From Plenodomus lindquistii (taxonomy: Eukaryota; Ascomycota; Dothideomycetes; Pleosporales; Leptosphaeriaceae): 64,000 nucleotides of DNA. The notes under the pieces were generated by a model. The model was not told the origin of the DNA, did no database searches, and saw only the letters and a program-made list of their open reading frames with translations. The translations under genes and the position numbers were made by a program. The stretch lies in assembly GCA_025504975.1 (NCBI GenBank), contig JANUWI010000006.1, positions 62,001-126,000 on the forward strand, in the 5' to 3' direction. Shown in pieces: positions 53,001 to 61,300 of this stretch (position 1 is the stretch's first letter; each line of letters starts with the position of its first letter).

Positions 53001-54240
53001 GTATTTATCTAGATAATTAATATACTAGTACTATAATAGTAGATAATTTTACTAAGCCTACTAGTTATTCTAAGTTTATTGATTTTATAATTTAAATTAA
53101 TTTAGTTTAGCTACAGTAATTATTTACTCTAATAGTTCTTATTCTATTTAGAATAATAGAATAATAACTATAATAGAGCTGAATATTTAATAATTAAAAC
53201 TTTTTATACCTTTTAATTTTAATAATAATATACATTTTTAAATATACGCTACTAATTTAGTTAAAAAGAAATTTGTAGGCTTTATTCTTTTATTTTAAAA
53301 AAAGCCTAGTATTATTATATATACTAAATTAAAAACTATACAATTATTAATATACTTTAAATTAATTATTATTAATAAAAGTATAAGTAAAGAAACTTGA
53401 AATACCTTTCTATTAGCTTATAAAAAATATTACCTTTATAATAATATTTAGTAGTTTACTAATAGTAGTAGATTAAGAAATATAAAAAGAAAAAATAACT
53501 AAAAAAAGGTTTTACTACTATTTCTAAACTACTTATTATAAAAATGCTATTAAATATACCTTAAAGTTATTTATTATTTATATTTTACTATATTATAGTT
53601 TAAAAGAGTATATAAAATTATTTTATTTTAGTAGTATACTAAGTTCTACTAGTTAGTTATAAACTAGGTTTAACTTTATATATACTAAATAATTTAATTA
53701 TCTAAGTTATATTATAGCTAGTTAGTTAGTTTTTAGTAGATTTAAAAGTAGGAAGTTTCTACTCTCTAATATACTAAATTTTTATCTAATTAGAGCTACT
53801 ATAAAGTTAGCTATAACTTTTTAAAATCCTAGTTTAGATAAATAGAATATAATTAGCTAGATAGAATTATTATATAGTTACTCTAGTTTCTATTCTTTAC
53901 TATAAATTAGTTTTTTACTAGTATTTTTATGTAAAATATTTATAATACTTATTATTATAAATTATAGGGATAATATTAGTGTTTTAAATTTTAGAGAATT
54001 AAAGAATTTAAAATATATTATTAATTCTATTGTAACTATTTATATAAACAAGGGTTTCTTTTTATATTTTATAGGTATCTAGAATTAAAACAATTATCTC
54101 TATATTATTATTTATTTTTATAAGCTGCTATAATTATTATTATATCAATTACCTATTTAGAACTAGTTTCTAGATTCTATTTCTATCTAGAGAGAAAGTT
54201 TTATATTTTATTATTAGTTCTACTAAAACTTTCTTATAAT
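50010..54240 (+). mobile_element. Ty1/Copia element with large internal deletion, RIP-mutated, interrupted by a Fot1/pogo element
   Basis: The 5' LTR is split into 50,010-50,490 and 52,354-52,500 by the insertion at 50,491-52,353. The 3' LTR at about 53,630-54,240 is its uninterrupted partner. Between them only about 1.1 kb remains. Plus-strand translation of 52,600-53,090 gives the Copia RNase H end: ALKEAIKKSLYL, then ELAKNLIYYARTKNVDIT and IVDNFTKPTS. Full Copia elements have 4-5 kb inside, so gag, integrase and most of the reverse transcriptase are missing. LTR ends are approximate. Confidence 0.78.
50491..52353 (+). mobile_element. Fot1/pogo element, 1863 bp, RIP-mutated, inserted in the Copia 5' LTR
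   Basis: TA duplications at 50,489-50,490 and 52,354-52,355, with termini ACGTAC. Both ends carry two tandem 17-bp units (left TACGGACGAGCGGTCTA, CACAGACAAGTAGTCTA) followed by a CTCTGCTAAGAC block that the intact element also has. Plus-strand translation retains a recognisable transposase: YNFNKIGF (for NFDETGF) near 51,066, PFIIFKGCYYFLA, YKKDSLPRN and FIINSYKNYNSLKF. Length is within one base of the intact element, but the ends differ by transversions, so it is a related subfamily. Confidence 0.85.
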
Positions 54241-54867
54241 TTTAGTATAGGTATTAAAGTACTTTAACTACTAAAATATAAGTTTATTAGTTATTTAGCT
54301 ATTTATAGAGACTATATTAATCTAGTCTATAAATAGGCTATTTTTTTATACTAAACTTAAAAGTAGTAGCTACTTTTAAAAATATTAAATAGTTAAACAG
54401 CCTATTCTATTATATTAATTCTCTAGATTACTATTATATACTTCTAGTTACTCTACTAAACTACTTTTAGTTATTTCTAATACTTTAAAGCTTTAATATC
54501 TACGTTTATTAATATCTAATTTATTATAGAGCTTATTTTATTAAAGTTATATATCTTTACATATTAGATACTATACTTTTATTTATATTAGCTACTAATA
54601 AGTACTAGGTTTAAATAACTTTAAAGTTTTTATAAAAGGCTTTTTTATAGTTATATTTATTATTAAACTTTACTTAAAATATAGAGTAGAGTTTTATTAA
54701 TATACTAGGCTAGTTTATACTAATATAGTCTAAATTATACTTATTATAGAAATAATTAGCTATAGTTACTCTAGCTAATAGCTTTAAAAAAAACTTTATA
54801 TATATAGCTTAAGTATATATTTACTAATTATTTTTTTTATTTTTTTCTAGCTTTTTTAATTTAGGTA
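54241..54867 (-). mobile_element. Left part of a RIP-destroyed Fot1/pogo element that hosts the intact one
   Basis: Matches about 37,440-38,095 of the inverted element at 36,489-38,345. The matching sequence resumes at 56,734 on the other side of the intact transposon, so this is one older copy split by the later insertion. Its left end is missing where the Copia 3' LTR begins. Confidence 0.72.
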
Positions 54868-54869
54868 TA

Positions 54870-54933
54870 ACGTACTCCACAAGCGAGTGGCCGGCACAAG
54901 CGAGTGGCCGGGCTCTGCCAAGACCACACCAAA
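54870..54933 (+). repeat. Left terminal inverted repeat, 64 bp
   Basis: Identical to the reverse complement of 56,668-56,731. Order from the outside: ACGTACTC, two 17-bp units, then a block beginning GCTCTGCCAAGACC. Confidence 0.95.
54878..54911 (+). repeat. Two tandem 17-bp units in the left terminal repeat
   Basis: Two exact copies of CACAAGCGAGTGGCCGG (54,878-54,894, 54,895-54,911). Their place, directly inside the tip, suggests binding sites for the transposase's helix-turn-helix domains; that is inference from how pogo and CENP-B proteins bind DNA. Confidence 0.9.
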
Positions 54934-54949
54934 CTTCATACTATCATCA

Positions 54950-56602
54950 ATGTCTCAACGCAACAACGTAAAAAAGTCTTCAATTGAATCTCAAATACAG
55001 CTTGCATTGCAGGCTATCCAACAAGACGCGACACTTACTATTTCAAGGGCTGCTGCAGTCTACAAGGTTGCAGAAAGGACCCTACGACGACGACGCGCCG
55101 GTACTGCCCCACGACGTGATTGCAAGCCTAATTCAATGAACCTGCTTAAGACTGAAGAGGAGGTGATTGTCAAGCATGTGCTTGACCTTGCTGCAAGAGG
55201 ATTCCCGCCCCAGCTCGCTGCAGTCAAAGATATGGCAGATTCTTTGCTTGAAGCCCGGCACCGCAACCCTACTGGCAAGAACTGGGCTGCAAACTTCGTT
55301 AAGCGTCGCCCTGAGCTTAAAGTGAAGTTCAATCGCAAGTACGATTATAAGAGAGCCCTCTGCGAAGATCCAGTGGTTATCGGTGACTGGTTCCGGCTTG
55401 TAGAGAATACCAAAGCCAAGTACGGCATCCAGGACGAAGACATCTACAACTTCGACGAGACAGGCTTCATGATGGGCGTCATATCAACTGGGGCAGTTGT
55501 CACAGGTGCCGACTATCAAGGGCGTCCAAAATCTGTGCAGCAGGGCAACCGGGAGTGGACTACAGTGATCCAGGGCATCAACGCGATGGGGTGGGCTATC
55601 CCTCCCTTCATCATCTTTGCCGGCAAGCACCACCTCTCTGCCTGGTACAAGGAGCCCAGCCTGCCTCGGGACTGGGCTCTTGCAGTCTCTGAGAACGGCT
55701 GGACAGACAATGGGCTTGGTCTAGACTGGGTAAAGCACTTTGACAAGCACACAAAAGAGCGTACTGTTGGCACAGTACGTCTGCTCATAGTCGACGGTCA
55801 TGAGAGCCACAACTCGCTTGAGTTCCACCAGTACTGCAAGGAACACAAGATCATGACCCTCTGCATGCCTCCCCACTCGTCGCACCTCCTGCAGCCGCTT
55901 GACGTTGGTTGTTTTGCGCCTCTGAAGAAGGCGTATGGCCGCCAAGCCGAGGATCTGATGCGCAACCGGATCAACCACATCACCAAGATCGAGTTCTTGC
56001 CGTGCTTTATTGCTGCTTTCAATGCTGCCATTACTCAAAGCAATATCCAGGGAGGCTTTCGAGGCGCGGGCTTGGTTCCCTTTGACCCAGAGGCTGTGAT
56101 ATCTGGCCTTGACATCAAGCTGCGTACGCCGTCACCCCCCGCCGTCAACAATGAGCCCTGGCACTCCCAGACCCCAAGCAATACCCTGCAATTTGGGTCG
56201 CAATCGAAGCTCCTTGAAGAGAGGATTCGAAGGCATGTGGATAGCTCGCCAACTGCCATGGTTGATGCGCTTGAAAAGTTCAGCAAAGGCGCAGCGTTGA
56301 TGGCGCATCAGATGGTGTTGATGCGCAATGAAGTCGTTGAGCTTCGAGCAGCAAATGAGGCCGCCACGCGACGTAAATCGCACAAGAGGAAGCGGGTACA
56401 GAAGGAGGGTACCCTTACGGTCGAGGAGGGCCTACGCTTGACGACTCTAAAGGAGTTTGCGGCGCGTGGTGATGGGAAGAAGGCGTCGAAGAGGGTGCGC
56501 GCTGAGGGAGGCGAACCCACGCAACGGCGCTGTGGACGCTGCGGTGAGGGTGGGCACAACGCGCGCACGTGCAAGCAAGAAGTAGAAAGTATTTCTGAAT
56601 AG
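54950..56602 (+). CDS. Fot1/pogo (DDE superfamily) transposase, 550 aa, intact
   Basis: Cuts and pastes its own transposon in the nucleus by binding the terminal repeats. I chose the ATG at 54,950; the frame extends upstream into the terminal repeat but without an ATG. Domains in order: psq-type helix-turn-helix at about 13-50 (QLALQAIQQDATLTISRAAA), CENP-B/Tc5-type DNA-binding domain at about 65-130, and a DDE domain at about 140-385. The catalytic residues are Asp169 (NFDETGF), Asp282 (LLIVDGHESH) and Asp318 (LLQPLDVGCF), a DD35D spacing typical of pogo/Fot1. A basic, helical region at about 455-485 follows. A CCHC zinc knuckle ends the protein: C528-x2-C531-x4-H536-x4-C541. No intron and no frameshift. 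GC and codon use are those of ordinary genes, in contrast to the flanks. Confidence 0.95.
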   Translation: MSQRNNVKKSSIESQIQLALQAIQQDATLTISRAAAVYKVAERTLRRRRAGTAPRRDCKPNSMNLLKTEEEVIVKHVLDLAARGFPPQLAAVKDMADSLLEARHRNPTGKNWAANFVKRRPELKVKFNRKYDYKRALCEDPVVIGDWFRLVENTKAKYGIQDEDIYNFDETGFMMGVISTGAVVTGADYQGRPKSVQQGNREWTTVIQGINAMGWAIPPFIIFAGKHHLSAWYKEPSLPRDWALAVSENGWTDNGLGLDWVKHFDKHTKERTVGTVRLLIVDGHESHNSLEFHQYCKEHKIMTLCMPPHSSHLLQPLDVGCFAPLKKAYGRQAEDLMRNRINHITKIEFLPCFIAAFNAAITQSNIQGGFRGAGLVPFDPEAVISGLDIKLRTPSPPAVNNEPWHSQTPSNTLQFGSQSKLLEERIRRHVDSSPTAMVDALEKFSKGAALMAHQMVLMRNEVVELRAANEAATRRKSHKRKRVQKEGTLTVEEGLRLTTLKEFAARGDGKKASKRVRAEGGEPTQRRCGRCGEGGHNARTCKQEVESISE

Positions 56603-56667
56603 ATTGGCTTACTACGATTTCTACGTACTGTTGTTGTTGGTTGTGCAGTACTGTTGCAAGAGTACGT

Positions 56668-56731
56668 TTTGGTGTGGTCTTGGCAGAGCCCGGCCACTCG
56701 CTTGTGCCGGCCACTCGCTTGTGGAGTACGT
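56668..56731 (-). repeat. Right terminal inverted repeat, 64 bp
   Basis: Exact inverse of 54,870-54,933. The two 17-bp units occupy 56,690-56,723. Confidence 0.95.
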
Positions 56732-56733
56732 TA

Positions 56734-57004
56734 TAGTTTTTTTTATATAGGTTACCTAGTATATTAATTATATAGTATTGCATAGAGAATGTTGTAAATT
56801 ACTATAGCCTATTATAAATACAAATCTATATTTATTTAAAAGTTTAAAGTATAAGCTATATCTAATAGTTATATAAAAAATCTATTTAGTATTATTATAG
56901 AAGTATTATATAGGTATATAAAGTTTTAGTATAGTTTAAATAAAGTAATTTATTTACCTATATAGTTTACTTACCTATAAAGTATATTAAATAGGTATTT
57001 TACT
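56734..57004 (-). mobile_element. Right part of the RIP-destroyed host element
   Basis: Continues the fossil interrupted at 54,867. It matches about 38,095-38,345 and ends in the same kind of terminus (ttacctataaagtata). Confidence 0.68.
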
Positions 57005-57189
57005 ATATATAGTACTATTAAAAATAATATAACTTATAAGTATATAGAAATAAAGTTAAAGTAGTTATAAACTAGTATTTAAACTAGTTTTATACTATAT
57101 CGCGCTATATTCTACTATTTTAAACTAGAATAGAGTAGAGTTGTAGTAGAGTTTTAGTAAAAGTAGATAATTTATCTATATAGACTATT
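57005..57189 (+). mobile_element. 3' end fragment of a Fot1/pogo element, RIP-mutated
   Basis: Matches the last 190 bases of the elements at 34,131-36,014 and 50,491-52,353, including the paired 17-bp units and the aaagtata terminus. Confidence 0.65.
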
Positions 57190-57370
57190 TATTTATAAAG
57201 TATATTATAGAAAACGCGTATATATAAATAAAAAGTAAAAACTATTTCTAAATAGATTTATTTACTATAATTTCTACGTACTATTGTTATTTATTATATA
57301 GTACTATTATAAAAGTATATTCTAGTAGAGTTTTAGTATAGTCTAGCTACTTGCTCTTTCTAGCTACCTG
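57190..57370 (+). mobile_element. RIP-mutated 3' end of the intact element's own family
   Basis: About 57,225-57,345 aligns with 56,575-56,705 of the intact transposon. Almost all differences are C to T or G to A; for example gtactgttgttgttggttg in the intact copy stands against gtactattgttatttatta here. It is a dead sister copy about 0.5 kb from the intact one. Confidence 0.8.
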
Positions 57371-57604
57371 CCTATACTTACCTCTAGAGGTAGTTCTAGG
57401 CTTTTATAGTATTCTCTTTTTTTTTCTACTGCGTTAGCATGTAGTAAATAGTAGAGAAGGGATTTCTATAGGCTCTAAACCTAGTATAGTATAGAGAGGG
57501 TTTAGATAGAAGTTAGTTTAGTCTTCTATCTTTAATAAGCTTGTATAGGGAAAGATGGGGGTAGCTTACAAGGGGGCTTCTATAGCTAGGGGTTATCGTT
57601 GCAA
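57371..57604 (-). repeat. Fragment of Gypsy B LTR (R5), less mutated, next to a gene promoter
   Basis: Matches the inner and end part of R1 to R4 (gcgttagcatgtagtaaatag for their attagcacgtaggtaatag; end at gcttctatagctagg). It keeps more G and C than the other copies. It ends about 30 bp before the start codon of the next gene. Confidence 0.75.
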
Positions 57605-57634
57605 CGTTAGACAAGAAACTCTTCCGGGTTCACC

Positions 57635-58200
57635 ATGGCGCTGGGAACGAACCTCCCAACATGGCCCGCAATAGTATTCACATACCTTGAACCCCGTGGG
57701 TCCATCCCATCCCTTCCCACAACATCCCAACATCCTCCCTCCTCCTCCACCCACTCAAGTACCTCACTAACACCCCCCCTCAACACCCAGTATCCACCCT
57801 CCTAGGCTGCCACGCCGCCTACTCAAACCCCACATCCTTCATCCCCCGCCAACTCCCCACCGCACCCACTCTCCCCTCCCCCCACGCCCTCCTCCTATCC
57901 TACACACTCGGCTCCCTCTTCTTCTTCTTCCTCCTCTTCTTACTCAACATCCTATGTACTGCGATAACGCGGGACCTGCGTACAACACGCTTATACCTTG
58001 CTGCGCTGGCTGTGGGGAATGTAGCGTATCTGTGGGCCAACTACAAGCGTATGGGGAGCGAGGTGTTTTGGGATTGGGGGCGTTATAATGATGTTATGGT
58101 TGGGAATTTGGTTGTTACTGTGTTTTTGTTGGGAAGTCGCATGATTTGTGTTCGGGGTGTGTTTGGGAGATTGGGACGAGGGAGGGGTGAGATGGGATGA
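57635..58200 (+). CDS. Small DUF7704-like integral membrane protein, 156 aa
   Basis: Two exons, 57,635-57,695 and 57,791-58,200, joined across a 95-nt intron with a cactaac branch site and cacccag acceptor. The ATG lies in caccATGg. The translation opens with TNLPTWPAIVFTYLEP and, across the splice, LEPLSTLLGCHAAY, then FIPRQLP, SPHALLLSYTLGSLFFFFLL, a second helix, RLYLAALAVGNVAYLWANY and a last helix near VVTVFLLGSRM. This order (W/P start, LEP, RQLP, LLxYxLGN-like, four helices) is that of the fungal DUF7704 family as I recall it. Function is unknown. It is convergent with the NRPS, stop codons about 170 bp apart. Its promoter is squeezed between the start codon and transposon debris about 30 bp away. 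Confidence 0.82.
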
Positions 58201-58370
58201 GCTGGGGGTGTAAGTGTGGGAAGTAAAGTCTATGTTTTGAGTCTAGAGTATGGGATGCTATTTATAATATGCTGAAAGATGCAAGAGAATGAGAAATTCA
58301 CTAACGCCGGAGGAATACCGTTGCGCCTTAAAATCCTTGCCGCAAACAAACGCCATGAGATAAGAAGGCT

Positions 58371-61300
58371 CTATACGCGCTCCAACTCTCTCCTCAACCC
58401 CTCAATCAATTTCTCTCCCTCCTCCAAACCCACCATCTCAGTCGGCGCAAAGACACCCACGTCCAACGCACCCCTGCGAATCGTCGCTTCAACATCAATC
58501 GCATGCTAAATTTCACGTTAGCATCTTTCCTTTTTTACGTCTGAAGAATAACAAACAGTGTCAACTTACAAGATACGCTCCATTCACACGTGTACTCCTC
58601 AACCCTTCTTGCACTCCACCGCGCTTAATCTCCGTATTCGACACCTGACTAACTGCATCTTGCCACTGCATCTTCGGCTTCAAGTCAATGCGCACACGAC
58701 TTTTGTACACCTCGTTGTCGTCGTTTTCTTCCACAGGTAGACTGAGGAAATTGACAAAAGTATCAATTTCAACCCCTGTCCATTTGTCGATCTCATACAG
58801 ACTTGTCAAGGCGTTTGCAGGATTACTGATACTTTGCAGATCATTCTGGATCGATGCAGACATTGCAAGGATATTGCTTTGGAGGGGCGATGCTACGCGT
58901 AGGGGGAGAAGATTGACAGTTGGTATCGCGGCAGTACTGATGTTTTCGATGGGCAAGGAGCGGTTGGCGAGGTAGACTCCGATGATGACGTCTATATCGC
59001 TTGGGGTACGGGCTAGATTTGCGTATAGTTTTGCGTAGCTGGCGAGAAAGAGGGCTTGTGTCGAGACGCCCTGCTTTCTAGCCAGTGCCTCCAGGTTTTT
59101 TGTCGGTAGCAGCGCAGGTCTAAAGACCTCTGTCTTTGCTGTAGGCGGCGTGGATGGCTGCGATAAGCTGCTCGTGGAGGCGCCGCGCAGGTAGTTGGTC
59201 CAGAAAGCTTTGCGTTCACTCATCGCAGACTTTGCGTGATTGTTTGCGAACAATTTGGCCATTGTGTCGGTTGGCGAGGGTGCTGTGACGCCGTTGCAAA
59301 TCTCCTTGAATTGTTGCATCAGGAGAGGCAGACTGACGCCATCATAGAGCGCATGGTGAATCCTCAGAACTGCGTCCCAGCCATCTTCCTTCTTGGAAAC
59401 GAGGAGGTGGGCCATAGGCTGGTCCGAAAGGACCGCATCTCGATCATCGTCATTGTGGAGACCAGTCACATGCACAACGCGGCTGTCCGCTCTGTGCAGG
59501 ACGATTTGTACGTACGACATGCGATCGTTCTGTGTGGTTGCAAATACCGTGCGCAGTATTGGATTGGCTTGGATGAGAGCAGACCAAGATTGTTGAAGCG
59601 TTTCCAGGGTTATATTCCCGTCCAGATCGTAGTGGAAGTCAGGATAAAAGTTTCCACCATCAGTATTCAGCCACATTGAGAGCATGTAAAGCTGGCCTGC
59701 GGACACTGGAAGGATCTCCAAGACATTGTCTGCGTTAATATCGGCTTGTTTCAGTATCGCTGACTGATCAAGATCATTCAAGGCTTCCGAGATGATCGAT
59801 CGGTGGTCTCCACCAGTTTGGTTTGTGTCAGGGACTCTTGCTGCAATGATGCTGGCCATCTTGTCCACCGTCCCAGCCCGGAGCATGTCGCCCACACTGA
59901 GGATGACGCCTTTTTTGCGAAGCAAAGATGACACCTTGATGGCACTAATGGAATCCAAACCCATGTGGAAGATTGTCATGTCACTAGTTATCTCGTCTTC
60001 AGGTGTCTTCGATACCCTGGCTAAGACCCCTCTGATTGTGCGGGTAGTTTGCGAGTCCAGAGCAACCTCGTTAGTCTTGTCGTCCACGTCCGATCCAGCG
60101 TCGATCGCACGAGGGTTGCTCTCTTCAAAAGCGGGGAGTCCACAAACCGATATCCCATCCTCTATGATCGATATGACAGAGATCTCCGAGATCTGCATGA
60201 TATGTGCGAGCACAGAATCGAGTCGATCCAGTATTTGCCTCGCGCCTTCGTTCGAAAATACCTCCTCTTTCACAGCGCACCTCCAAACTAGCTGATCGCC
60301 CACGACCTCCATTTCCACGCAAACAGGGTACTCAACATCACTGCGGCCCTCAATACTTGTATACAACTTCTCGTTTTCCGATGAGGGTCCTTGCAAGCTC
60401 TTTTGGTAGATGAACAAGCTTTCGAACAACCGCCCGTCAACGCCAGCAAGCGACAAAGCTTTACGAAGTGGAAATTGTTGCCATCCCTTGATGTTCGTGA
60501 AGTTTTCTTGCATATACTGAAGCATACTACTGCATGTGCCATGCAAAATCGTGCGAATAGCAACGGTATTCATGGTTGGGAACATGAGTTGAGCTGTGTC
60601 TTCGTCGTCGCGGCCGGACAAAACAGAACCGAAGGTCACGTCGAGAGACTTTGTATACGAGGCTAGCACCATCGCAAAGACCGCTTGGCCGATTGTCTGG
60701 AGAGAGACATTGCTCTTCTTGGCGAATGAGGTGATCTCGGCAAGAGCAACGGTACTGGCTTGCTCGTGTCGATGCACAAATGGTTCCGCAGCCTCGCCTC
60801 GCCTAGGCAAAGCGCTCGATTTTGCGTGGGACAGGTAGTCTTGCCAGAATTCAGCGGCGTCGGCTCCCGAGGTCGATAGTATGTTGGACAAGACGGAATC
60901 GTAGCTCGGTCGTACTTCGAGCAGGTTACGATACGCATCGTCGACATCTGAGTGGATCAGACCTAATGACCATCCATCGTAGAGGGCGTGCGCGATTGCT
61001 AAGACCAGGTAAGACTGACTGGGAGTCTCAACAACTATGACACGGAATGGTGGTGTTGATAGCGGGATATCCACAGCCTCAGTCCGCAGCGTATCAATGA
61101 TGGCGGCAAAGTCAGGATCAGTCTCAACCTTGATGCGCGACCAGAAGTCGTGCGCTTGACGATGGACGACTTGTGCGAATGTAAAGTCGATAGTTGGATC
61201 TTCGACTTCGACAAAACCTGTCCGCAAGATCGGAGAAGCTTCAGTCACCTGCAACCATGCATCTCGCAGCTTCTCAAGGTCCGTTTTGGGATTTGCTTTG

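Larger units (their letters stand above)
17281..54867. other. RIP-mutated transposon block, about 37.6 kb
   Basis: This stretch is extremely AT-rich and has no open frame of 60 codons or more in any of six frames. TpA steps are dense, while CpA and TpG are rare; surviving C is mostly followed by T or G. That is the expected outcome of C-to-T change at CpA on both strands. Translating through stops reveals Gypsy, Copia and pogo proteins whose conserved residues are replaced by their C-to-T or G-to-A neighbours (Cys to Tyr, Asp to Asn, Gly to Ser/Glu, Gln to stop). The individual elements are listed separately. Such blocks are usually heterochromatin in Dothideomycetes. Confidence 0.93.
54870..56731 (+). 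mobile_element. Intact Fot1/pogo transposon, 1862 bp (Molly-like by length)
   Basis: Perfect 64-bp terminal inverted repeats (54,870-54,933 and 56,668-56,731), a TA duplication at 54,868-54,869 and 56,732-56,733, and one uninterrupted transposase gene. Composition is that of normal genes, and none of the RIP damage of its surroundings is visible. It lies inside a RIP-destroyed relative. All parts known to be needed for transposition of this family appear present, but activity is not shown. I recall 1862 bp as the length of Molly of P. nodorum; this needs an alignment. Confidence 0.95.

Noticed and set aside
17281..54867. Centromere or mitochondrial DNA as explanation of the AT-rich block
   Set aside because: Mitochondrial genes are absent, and the content is clearly nested nuclear transposons. 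A centromere cannot be excluded from sequence alone but nothing specific supports it.
17281..54867. CRISPR-like or other spaced repeat arrays
   Set aside because: The repeats present are LTRs, terminal inverted repeats and simple AT runs. There is no regular repeat-spacer pattern, and CRISPR is not expected in fungi.
55060..56783. Open frames on the opposite strand of the transposase gene
   Set aside because: They are shadows of the well-supported plus-strand transposase.
58279..58509. 76-codon plus-strand frame
   Set aside because: It is the antisense shadow of the last exon of the siderophore synthetase.
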